In this document: piece by piece, positions 1-7,079 of the stretch
How positions within the stretch are numbered: the first letter of the stretch is position 1
How the letters are laid out: the number at the start of each line of letters is the position of its first letter
NCBI RefSeq assembly: GCF_014762685.1
Contig: NZ_JABURM010000008.1
Location: 186,001 to 250,000 of the forward strand
Source of the DNA: Gracilimonas sp.
Lineage (GTDB): Bacteria > Bacteroidota > Rhodothermia > Balneolales > Balneolaceae
DNA length: 64,000 bases
Direction of reading: 5' to 3'
Notes under the pieces: model-generated
What the model was told of the DNA's origin: nothing
Seen by the model: only the letters and a program-made list of their open reading frames with translations
Database searches by the model: none
Program-made: the position numbers and the translations under genes

Positions 1-141
1 GTTGAACCATTAAAAAACCACCCCGTTTACCCCCAAGCCGTAGAGGGTTTTGTTGAAGGGTGCAGCCTCCTTGACTTACTCTTAAATTGTGGAAAAGAGA
101 GTTACAGAGTTTTGGATAAATTGAGAAAAGAAGGCAAATGA
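1..141 (+). CDS. C-terminal fragment, WbqC-like protein (5' end outside window)
   Basis: Frame 1 is open from the window edge to a TGA at 139-141 and encodes the last 46 residues of a protein. The segment YPQAVEGFVEGCSLLDLLLN followed by CGKES resembles the C-terminus of WbqC-family proteins, where a conserved Y-Q...F....S-LDLLFN.G pattern is usual. The function of that family is poorly defined; members are often near polysaccharide or LPS genes. Only the tail is visible, so the assignment rests on one short motif and could be wrong. Confidence 0.5.
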   Translation, partial: VEPLKNHPVYPQAVEGFVEGCSLLDLLLNCGKESYRVLDKLRKEGK

Positions 142-231
142 AATGATTCGCTCTGATCAGCAAAAAAGGTTCCCGAGAAACTCTGCTCATATTCTGCTTT
201 CAAAAGAAACTTACATTATCTATTATCGGAC

Positions 232-351
232 ATGGAAGAAAAACCGACAAGCGAATCTACCTGGCTTAAAGATTATACCGCCGTTGCCATACTCGGTGTG
301 ATTTATATCTTACTGTTCTTGTGGTTCACCTCAACCTTCAATCTTCCATAA
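232..351 (+). CDS. 39-residue single-pass membrane peptide preceding a sodium symporter
   Basis: ATG at 232, stop TAA at 349-351, and the symporter ATG follows at 352 with no spacer, which strongly suggests translational coupling. The product has a hydrophilic N-terminus (MEEKPTSESTWLKDY) and one predicted membrane helix of about 18 residues (AVAILGVIYILLFLWF), ending in TSTFNLP. Small hydrophobic accessory peptides next to sodium:solute symporters are known (DUF4212-type subunits and shorter symporter accessory peptides), so a role in assembly or regulation of the downstream transporter is likely by context. I recognise no specific family; the case rests on the exact TAA-ATG junction and the clean TM segment. 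Confidence 0.65.
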   Translation: MEEKPTSESTWLKDYTAVAILGVIYILLFLWFTSTFNLP

Positions 352-2088
352 ATGAGTTGGATTGACTGGTCGGTTTTAATCGCTTTTCTTGCCTATACCA
401 TCTGGGACGGTACGCGCCGAGGTAAAGATTCATCTACTATAGAAGATTATCTGCTTGCTAACCGCTCCATGCCTTGGTGGGCAGCCGGGCTATCGGTAAT
501 GGCAACCCAGGCCTCCGCAATCACTTTTATAGGCACCACCGGGATTGCTTATGTGGAAGACATGAGGTTTGTACAAACCTACCTCGCCATTCCCTTTGCC
601 ATGATTTTTATCTGCATGTTCCTTGTTCCTTTTTTCAATAGAATGCAGAATTTTACTGCATATGAAGTTCTGGAAGAACGTTTTGGTTTAAAAACCAGGT
701 TGGTCACCAGCGGACTTTTTCTGATTTCCCGCGGACTAGCTCTTGGAGTTGTTATTGCGGCTCCTTCTTATGTGTTAGCTCTTTTACTGGGGCTTCCGCT
801 TAACATCACCATCCTCATCATCGGTGTGATTGCAACTTTTTATACCACAGTTGGCGGAATCGCCGGGGTCATTACGACCGATGTAAAACAAATGATCATC
901 ATGATGTTTGGGCTGGTTTTTTGTTTTTTCCTGATCTGGACAAATCTTCCCGAAGAAGTCGGTTTTGACGGGGCCCTTTACCTTGCCGGAAGCCTGGATA
1001 AACTTACTGCACTGGATCTCAATTTCGACCTTACTGAAAAATACAATGTGTGGAGCGGTTTGATTGCCGCTTTTTTTCTGATGGTTTCCTATTTCGGAAC
1101 TGATCAAACCCAGGTACAGCGTTACCTGACGACTGATTCAGTCAAAAATGCTCGCAAATCACTGCTGATGACGGCCTATGCCAAAGTCCCCATGCAGTTT
1201 TTCATTCTTTTGCTTGGAGTAATGCTGTATATATTTTTCATCTTCAATTCAGCTCCGGCATCTTTCCGGGGCACAGAGCCAGTAGCACAGACCGATCAGC
1301 AACAAATTGCCGAACAGAAAATCCTTAAGGATTACGAAATCGCTCATCTTTCACGAAAGGAAGCAGCTTTGGAAGCCGTTCAAAAGCGTGATGCCCAGAC
1401 CCAGCAATTGTTTGTTGAATCTGATGCCGCAATGAATGAAGCCCGGGATGCAGAATTAGCTTTACAAGCTGAAATTCGTCAGGCAGATGTAAACGATACC
1501 AATTATATCTTCCCCTATTTTATTCTGAATCATGTTCCCATTGGAATCATCGGGTTAATCGTAGCCGGTATTTTTGCCGCCGCCCTCAGTAGTATTGACA
1601 GCGAGTTGAATGCCCTTACCACCGTCTCCATTGTGGATTGGTATCAACGTCTGAAAGGTGATTTACACACCGAAGCTCATTATGTGAAATCATCACGGGG
1701 TGTCACTTTTTTCTGGGGAGCTCTTGCTACGGTTTCTGCCTTGCTCATGGGGGAAACACGCTCCATCATTGAATTAGTAAATCAAATTGGCAGTTATTTC
1801 TATGGATCTATCCTGGGGGTTTTCATCTTGCTGCTTTGGGTGAAGCGGGCAACTGGAACCGGAGCTTTGACCGGCTTGATTTGCGGAATGCTCTCTGTCT
1901 TCGCTTTCGACCGTTTGTTTTATAATGCTGCATCCGGCGATCACTCCTTCATCTTCCCCTGGAGTACCATACCTGATGGCTACATCAAAGCAATTGAGTT
2001 TTTATGGCTGAACCCTGTTGGAACTTTTATGGTAGTAATTGTAGGGATTGGGGTGAGCTTAATTTGGCCACGGAGAACTAATTCTTAA
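352..2088 (+). CDS. Sodium:solute symporter (SSS family)
   Basis: 578-residue polytopic membrane protein of the SSS/SSF (LeuT-fold) family that couples Na+ influx to uptake of a solute in the inner membrane. The N-terminal region (DYLLANRSMPWWAAGLSVMATQASAIT) has the characteristic SSS TM1 region, and AALSSIDSELNALTT near residue 410-425 is the typical family signature. About 13 hydrophobic segments are visible. Between TM segments, roughly residues 300-386, lies a long hydrophilic, Ala/Glu/Gln-rich stretch predicted to be helical coiled coil, which is not part of the minimal SSS fold. Substrate cannot be deduced. The start abuts the preceding 39-residue membrane ORF. The next downstream genes are a decayed toxin-antitoxin pair, so there is no functional operon partner downstream. 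Confidence 0.9.
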   Translation: MSWIDWSVLIAFLAYTIWDGTRRGKDSSTIEDYLLANRSMPWWAAGLSVMATQASAITFIGTTGIAYVEDMRFVQTYLAIPFAMIFICMFLVPFFNRMQNFTAYEVLEERFGLKTRLVTSGLFLISRGLALGVVIAAPSYVLALLLGLPLNITILIIGVIATFYTTVGGIAGVITTDVKQMIIMMFGLVFCFFLIWTNLPEEVGFDGALYLAGSLDKLTALDLNFDLTEKYNVWSGLIAAFFLMVSYFGTDQTQVQRYLTTDSVKNARKSLLMTAYAKVPMQFFILLLGVMLYIFFIFNSAPASFRGTEPVAQTDQQQIAEQKILKDYEIAHLSRKEAALEAVQKRDAQTQQLFVESDAAMNEARDAELALQAEIRQADVNDTNYIFPYFILNHVPIGIIGLIVAGIFAAALSSIDSELNALTTVSIVDWYQRLKGDLHTEAHYVKSSRGVTFFWGALATVSALLMGETRSIIELVNQIGSYFYGSILGVFILLLWVKRATGTGALTGLICGMLSVFAFDRLFYNAASGDHSFIFPWSTIPDGYIKAIEFLWLNPVGTFMVVIVGIGVSLIWPRRTNS

Positions 2089-2120
2089 GAAAATACTACC
2101 CCTTAAACATAAACAACCTT

Positions 2121-2158
2121 GAAGCATCGTCGGCTCCTTCCAGCGTTGGAATTGCCAC
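2121..2158. repeat. REP-like fragment at the broken 5' end of an antitoxin gene
   Basis: The stretch containing TTCCAGCGTTGGAATTGCC resembles, on the opposite strand, the dispersed element GGCATTCCCAACG...GTTGGGAACGA seen at 44602 and 58758. It lies exactly where the VapB-like reading frame loses its N-terminus, so it may be the insertion or recombination junction that truncated it. The match is short and imperfect. Confidence 0.3.
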
Positions 2159-2353
2159 AATAAAAAGCTTATCGAGAAAGCCCGGCTTAAAGCCGCCAAA
2201 GAAAAAACTACACTTAACAAGCGATTTCGGAAATGGCTTAGCAGCTATGCCAAGCAAGACGATGTGGTTGGCAACTATGATAGATTAATGGAAGAACTTG
2301 ACCACATAGACTCCGGTGGAAAGTTCACAAGAGATGAGATGAATGAGCGATAA
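2159..2353 (+). pseudogene. Truncated VapB-type antitoxin remnant
   Basis: In-frame codons from 2159 to the TAA at 2351-2353 encode a segment starting NKKLIEKARLKAAKEKTTLN and ending FTRDEMNER. This matches the usual layout of small antitoxins of VapBC systems: a ribbon-helix-helix-like N-terminal half (KLIEKARLKAAKEKTTLN) followed by a toxin-binding tail. The expected preceding residues (a start Met and the beta strand that contacts DNA) are absent; the frame upstream is non-homologous and stops at 2120-2122, with no in-frame ATG. The stop overlaps the following toxin ATG by 11 bases, as in intact VapBC operons. It should not bind DNA and is taken as decayed. Confidence 0.6.
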
Positions 2354-2749
2354 AATATTTTTGCATACTCTTTTCATCATTCAGATTTAGAGAAAAAGAA
2401 AAAAGCTTCTAAACTCATTAAAACCCATTTGGAAAACAGAACGGGGGTAAACAGCTATCAAGTTGTTCAGGAATTTATAAATGTAGCCTATAGAAAGTTT
2501 AAACATCCTATGAGCCTGCGAGAACTTGAACAATTTATTGAAAACGTCTTATCTCATTTTTGGGAGGTCTATGCCAATAAAGATTTGATTTATTCCGCAA
2601 TAGGAATCAAAGAACAGTTCAATTTCTCTTTTTACGATTCTCTCATTATTGCAGCCGCCTTAGAAGCTGGTTGCTCCACACTGTATTCAGAAGATTTACA
2701 GCATAACCAAAACGTATTTTCGGTTCAAATTATCTATCCTTTTGCTTAA
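2343..2749 (+). pseudogene. PIN-domain (VapC-type) toxin inactivated by a deletion at the first catalytic Asp
   Basis: An ATG at 2343 opens MSDKIFL, the normal start of a VapC toxin, then frame is lost. The homology resumes one frame away at 2363 with AYSFHHSDLEKKKKASKL and continues to the TAA at 2747-2749, including the late PIN motif SFYDSLIIAAALEAG and SEDLQH. The missing piece is where DTN-x-x-x-Y should be, so about 20 bases including the first metal-binding Asp codon were deleted. PIN domains are Mg2+-dependent ribonucleases needing that Asp; the gene is therefore almost certainly inactive. A TTG at 2429 could open a 106-residue fragment, but it would lack the active site. Pairs with the broken antitoxin just upstream. 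Confidence 0.75.
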
Positions 2750-2750
2750 A

Positions 2751-3620
2751 TCAGCTTTTGCCAGAGATTTCAATCTCATCCTCTTTCCCAAATTTAGAAC
2801 CCACAGGCGGACGATAAGCCTGAAAAGGAATCTTCAGCAAATTCCCGAGGTCGTCATTTTCCTTGGGATCCATGTGGGTATCAATACCGTATTTCAGCTC
2901 TTTGATGTCTTCTACTTCGGCAAAAGTCCCAAACATCCGGTCCCAGACTGCGAAGATATTCCCGTAGTTGGTATCCGTTAATGGTTGTGTATAATGGTGG
3001 TGCACTTTATGCATTAGCGGAGTTATAAAGATCCAGGACAAAGCACGGTCCACTTTTTTGGGCATGTTTATATTGGCGTGGGTTAAATGGGCAAAGAGTG
3101 CCGAAATACTTTGATATAAAAACACTATCCAAATTGGGACCCCGACAACAATCACCCCAATAATAGTAAAAACCATCCTGAATACGGCTTCCCCGGGATG
3201 ATGACGGAGTCCGGTAGTCACATCAACAGTAGTATCACTGTGATGTACAAGATGAAACTTCCACAAAAATTTTACCTTGTGTTCAATCCAATGAATGAGA
3301 TAAGCACCAAAAAAATCAAGCAACATTACCCCTACAATAGCTTGTGCCCAAACGGGCATGGCTATCCACTGTAAAACACCGAATTCATTGGTCGTTACAT
3401 AATTTGAAGACCACACCAATATTCCTGCAAACCCTAAACCGATCAGCACAAAAAAGCCATTCAAAACTAAATTAATAGCAGCATGACGTACTTTTTTATA
3501 GCCAAATTCAAATAGCGGGAAAACGCCTTCTATCACCCAAAAGAGAAAAATACCTCCGATTAAAATACCGGCTCTAAACGTAGTAGGAACGTTTTCAAAA
3601 AATTCTATCAATGATTCCAT
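2751..3620 (-). CDS. Sterol desaturase / fatty acid hydroxylase family membrane protein
   Basis: 289 residues with four to five hydrophobic segments and the histidine clusters of the ERG3/fatty-acid-hydroxylase superfamily: HWIEH at 110-114, HLVHH at 123-127, HH at 140-141, HxN near 181, and HKVHHHY at 204-210. These clusters bind a di-iron centre on the cytosolic face that hydroxylates or desaturates lipids. In this phylum, members act on sterol-like, carotenoid, or ornithine/sphingo-lipids; the exact substrate cannot be read here. It converges on the VapC remnant with one base between stop codons, and is separated from the next minus-strand gene by a terminator hairpin that serves that upstream gene, so it probably has its own promoter. 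Confidence 0.85.
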   Translation of the reverse strand: MESLIEFFENVPTTFRAGILIGGIFLFWVIEGVFPLFEFGYKKVRHAAINLVLNGFFVLIGLGFAGILVWSSNYVTTNEFGVLQWIAMPVWAQAIVGVMLLDFFGAYLIHWIEHKVKFLWKFHLVHHSDTTVDVTTGLRHHPGEAVFRMVFTIIGVIVVGVPIWIVFLYQSISALFAHLTHANINMPKKVDRALSWIFITPLMHKVHHHYTQPLTDTNYGNIFAVWDRMFGTFAEVEDIKELKYGIDTHMDPKENDDLGNLLKIPFQAYRPPVGSKFGKEDEIEISGKS

Positions 3621-3671
3621 AATAATTCCAACATTTAGTATTTAACGTAGTTCATTTACACAATAATTTCC

Positions 3672-3710
3672 AAAAAAAATCCTGTATACCAAGTTAGGCA
3701 TACAGGATTT
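3672..3710 (-). terminator. Rho-independent terminator of the propeller-protein gene
   Basis: On the minus strand the arms AAATCCTGTAT (3700-3710 complement) and its partner (3677-3687) form an 11-bp stem, extended by two more pairs across a mismatch, followed by a run of seven to eight T. It lies 24 bases beyond the stop of the gene at 3734-6934. Confidence 0.75.
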
Positions 3711-3733
3711 TCGAGCTTAAATGTTCAGCTTGG

Positions 3734-6700
3734 TTATTCTTTAACCACAGGCTCCAGATCTTGAAACGGACTTAAGTCTGCTTCTTCTACAGCACGCTGG
3801 TATTCAGCCCAATCTTCTGTAACAAAGGTATTTATTTTTGAGACTGCATCATTAACTGCTTCGCGAGCCATTCCCAAGAGGTTTTCCTCTCTCTTACCCG
3901 GTCCGTCATAATCTCCCCCCAAATATCTATTTACAGCATATAAATGGGTGAGCACGGTTGGATCCGGATTTCTTACTATTCCCTGTGCATCACTTTCTTC
4001 ACCAAATACCATTGCAAATAACTCTTCTAATTGTTCTTTGATTTCCACACTGGCATCATTAAGCTCTTCCAGGTCTTCTTTGTTGCGTGCATCAGAGGAA
4101 ATAAGTTTGTCATTCAGCTCAATTATTTCTTCTGCTTTAGCCAGGTTTTTGACCGCCTTAGCAAGATAAGCGGTTAGGCCTTCTACCTCAGCCGCTAATT
4201 CTGAAGTCGCTTTTAAAGCACTTATCGACATCTCAATTCTTGGGTCAGTGTGTACCGTTACATTTGTTGAATCAGAATAATCACCATATGTAAATTTCAC
4301 TTTATAGGTGCCGGGGAGTACATCTCTTCCTCCGGGCTCTGAATTATTCTTACGAATTCTTCGGCTTGGCCTTTCAGTACCTGCCCGTTCAAGGCCCCAA
4401 GTAGTACGATTGATACCATCTGCTTCCGGAGTTCTTTCCAAAGTTCTGATTTTGTTTCCAGACGCATCAAAAACCTCTATAACAACCTTTTCTTCTTTGT
4501 CTTTTTCATCGCCGTTTTCCTCAGTGGTCTTTGAAACAGCCTCCTTATTAACCGAGTAACTCAGCATTGCCCCGGATGGGCGATTATCCCCCGAAAACAT
4601 CGCATCTGCAGAGAAACGGACTCCCCGAGCCTGTCTCCATTCAGCCAGGTAAGCATCCGGCGAAGGAAAAGCTTTAATCGGTTTATTCAACTCATTTACC
4701 CCTTCGCTCGCTATTTCCCTTAGGGGACGAATATCATCAATCACCCAAAATGAGCGGCCAAAAGTTCCAATAACAAGATCGTGTTCACGCGGATGGATGA
4801 CCATGTCATACGTTGAAACTGAGGGATAATTGTCACCCCATTTAGTCCAATTATCACCGGCATCCACACTTACATAAAGTCCGAATTCAGTTCCCAAAAA
4901 CATCAAGTTGCTCTCAACAGGATCTTGTACAAATGAGAGTGTATATCCCTCTACTTGGTCGGTATCTACAAGATTGCTCCAGCTTCTGCCATAATTGGTG
5001 GTATGCATTAAATAAGGAGTCCAATTATCTCGTCGGTAATCATTAATTACCGCAAAAGCTTCTCCCTCATTGTGAGCCGATGCCTTAACCTGCACTACCC
5101 AACTGCCATCCGGTACACCTTTCAGGTTTTTGCGTAAATTGGTCCATGTTTCACCATCATCCCTGGTGATCTGAATATTCCCGTCATCTGTTCCTGCCCA
5201 AATCACTCCTTCTTCAAGGGGACTCGGCTCAATAGCCATAATGGTTGTGTAATTTTCCGCCCCGGTAGCATCGAGTGTTAAACCACCACTTTCATGTTGT
5301 TTTTGTTTGGTGGTATCATTCGTTGTTAAATCAGGTGAAATGATTGTCCATGTTTCGCCCCGGTCGTTACTTCTATGGACATACTGGCTTCCAAAGTATA
5401 TAGTTTCATCATCAAAAGGATCAATATTAATGGCAGAGTTCCAGTTAAATCTCAGCCTTTCCCCTTCCGGATGGGTAGGTTTCACAAAACGGGAGCTTCC
5501 GGTTTCGGTATCAACTCTCCCAACGTTACCCTGCTGGGACATCGCATAAACATATCGCCCACTACTTTGATCAATAGCTACATCAAAACCATCTCCAAAG
5601 AACAGTTCTTCCCAATATGAATTTCTTATACCGCCTGAGCGCCATACATATGCAGGTCCTTGCCAGGTACCGTTGTCTTGCATGCCGCCGTAAATATTGT
5701 AAGGAATCTCCATATCTACATTCACGTGATAAAATTGACCAACCGGAATATTCTCTACGAAACGCCAGGTTTTACCCATGTCGTAGCTTATATTTAATCC
5801 TCCGTCATTTCCGTCAATTAAATGATTGGGGTTTTCCGGGTTTATCCAAAATGCATGGTGATCGGGGTGTACCCAATTATAATAGGGATACATGCTTTCA
5901 AAAGACTTTCCGCCATCCTCACTTATTGAGAGCATACTATATAAACTGTAAACACGATTCTCATTTTTTGGATCTACATATATCTCAGCATAATAGAAAG
6001 GCCTGTTTCCTATGTCTGAATCATTTTTAACTTTTTCGCGCAATTCCCAGGTATATCCACCATCTTCGCTTCGGTAAATAGCATTTTCTGAAGATTCAAT
6101 GAGCGCATAAACAATCTTAGGGTTACTTGGAGCAATGGCTAGTCCCATTCGTCCCAGTTCTCCTTCGGGCAGTCCGTCTTCGGAAGTCAGTTCCTCCCAG
6201 TTTTCTCCTCCGTCAAGGGTCATATATAAACCGGATCCTTCTCCACCCGATTTAAAAGTCCATGGCCATCTCCGAAATTCCCACATATTGACAAAAATCT
6301 TATTGGGATTTTCAGGATCCATTACCATTTCACCTACCCCTGTTCGATCATTATTGTATAATATTTTCTCCCAGGTTTCACCACCATCTGTGGTTTTATA
6401 AACTCCTCTGCTCTCACTGTCACCCCAGGCAGACCCTTGTGCTCCCACATAAATGATATCAGGGTTATCCGGATGAATGATCACACGATGAATATTACGG
6501 GTATTCTCAAGACCCATTAACTTCCAACTCTTTCCCCCATCGATGCTTTTATAAATTCCGGCACCGCTGTTTTGGCTATTACGCGGGTTACCCTCACCCG
6601 TTCCCATCCAAACAATGCTTGGATTCTTCTGATAAACATCAATAGCCCCTACTGAAGCCGGACCATAATCATTAAAAACTGGAGTCCAGGTTATACCTCC

Positions 6701-6934
6701 TGTTTCTGACTTCCATACTCCTCCGGAAGCCGCTCCTACATACATTACGTTAGTATTAGATTGCACCACATCAATCGCAGTAATTCGACCGCTCATTCCG
6801 GATGGGCCAACATTACGAGGTTCCATACCCTTCAGAAGGTTCATGTCTAGCTGCTGCGCATGAACTGAGGTCATGGGCAAAAAGCCAAATATCAATATTG
6901 CAACAAAAAAAGTGCTTCTTATATATAATTTCAT
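3734..6934 (-). CDS. Secreted sortilin/VPS10-type beta-propeller protein with BNR (Asp-box) repeats
   Basis: About 1066 residues from the ATG at 6934, chosen because MKLYIRSTFFVAILIFGFLP... forms a signal peptide ending ...SVHAQQ; a longer in-frame start exists at 6994 but would put 20 hydrophilic residues before it. The body holds at least ten Asp-box motifs of the S-x-D-G-G-x-T-W form (SIDGGKSW, TTDGGETW, TLDGGENW, SEDGGYTW, SNDRGETW, TRDDGETW, SVDAGDNW), giving two sortilin-like propellers. The last 150-200 residues are helical and charged. Such proteins are common extracellular or periplasmic proteins in this group; some are annotated as glycosyl hydrolases without proof. Context with a secreted metalloprotease and SusCD suggests binding or processing of extracellular polymers. 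It carries its own terminator. Confidence 0.8.
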   Translation of the reverse strand: MKLYIRSTFFVAILIFGFLPMTSVHAQQLDMNLLKGMEPRNVGPSGMSGRITAIDVVQSNTNVMYVGAASGGVWKSETGGITWTPVFNDYGPASVGAIDVYQKNPSIVWMGTGEGNPRNSQNSGAGIYKSIDGGKSWKLMGLENTRNIHRVIIHPDNPDIIYVGAQGSAWGDSESRGVYKTTDGGETWEKILYNNDRTGVGEMVMDPENPNKIFVNMWEFRRWPWTFKSGGEGSGLYMTLDGGENWEELTSEDGLPEGELGRMGLAIAPSNPKIVYALIESSENAIYRSEDGGYTWELREKVKNDSDIGNRPFYYAEIYVDPKNENRVYSLYSMLSISEDGGKSFESMYPYYNWVHPDHHAFWINPENPNHLIDGNDGGLNISYDMGKTWRFVENIPVGQFYHVNVDMEIPYNIYGGMQDNGTWQGPAYVWRSGGIRNSYWEELFFGDGFDVAIDQSSGRYVYAMSQQGNVGRVDTETGSSRFVKPTHPEGERLRFNWNSAINIDPFDDETIYFGSQYVHRSNDRGETWTIISPDLTTNDTTKQKQHESGGLTLDATGAENYTTIMAIEPSPLEEGVIWAGTDDGNIQITRDDGETWTNLRKNLKGVPDGSWVVQVKASAHNEGEAFAVINDYRRDNWTPYLMHTTNYGRSWSNLVDTDQVEGYTLSFVQDPVESNLMFLGTEFGLYVSVDAGDNWTKWGDNYPSVSTYDMVIHPREHDLVIGTFGRSFWVIDDIRPLREIASEGVNELNKPIKAFPSPDAYLAEWRQARGVRFSADAMFSGDNRPSGAMLSYSVNKEAVSKTTEENGDEKDKEEKVVIEVFDASGNKIRTLERTPEADGINRTTWGLERAGTERPSRRIRKNNSEPGGRDVLPGTYKVKFTYGDYSDSTNVTVHTDPRIEMSISALKATSELAAEVEGLTAYLAKAVKNLAKAEEIIELNDKLISSDARNKEDLEELNDASVEIKEQLEELFAMVFGEESDAQGIVRNPDPTVLTHLYAVNRYLGGDYDGPGKREENLLGMAREAVNDAVSKINTFVTEDWAEYQRAVEEADLSPFQDLEPVVKE

Positions 6935-7020
6935 CGATCTGAGTTTATTAATTTTAATGTGCACTACAATACTAATTGAATCTTCTGAAAACAATTTTGA
7001 GATTGTTAAATTTTTTCATA

Positions 7021-7058
7021 AAAAAACCCCCGCACATAAAATTATGTACGGGGGTTTT
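7021..7058 (-). terminator. Rho-independent terminator of the metalloprotease gene
   Basis: A strong hairpin with arms AAAACCCCCG / CGGGGGTTTT (7023-7032 and 7049-7058), extended through ACATAA/TTATGT, with the minus-strand T run at 7021-7026. It begins 22 bases after the stop codon at 7080. Confidence 0.85.
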
Positions 7059-7079
7059 GAAGAGCTAATTTATTTAGCT

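Noticed and set aside
144-340. Frame beginning ATGATTCGCTCTGATC upstream of the 39-residue peptide
   Set aside because: It overlaps the 39-residue ORF out of frame and has no membrane or domain features; the peptide abutting the symporter start is the better choice.
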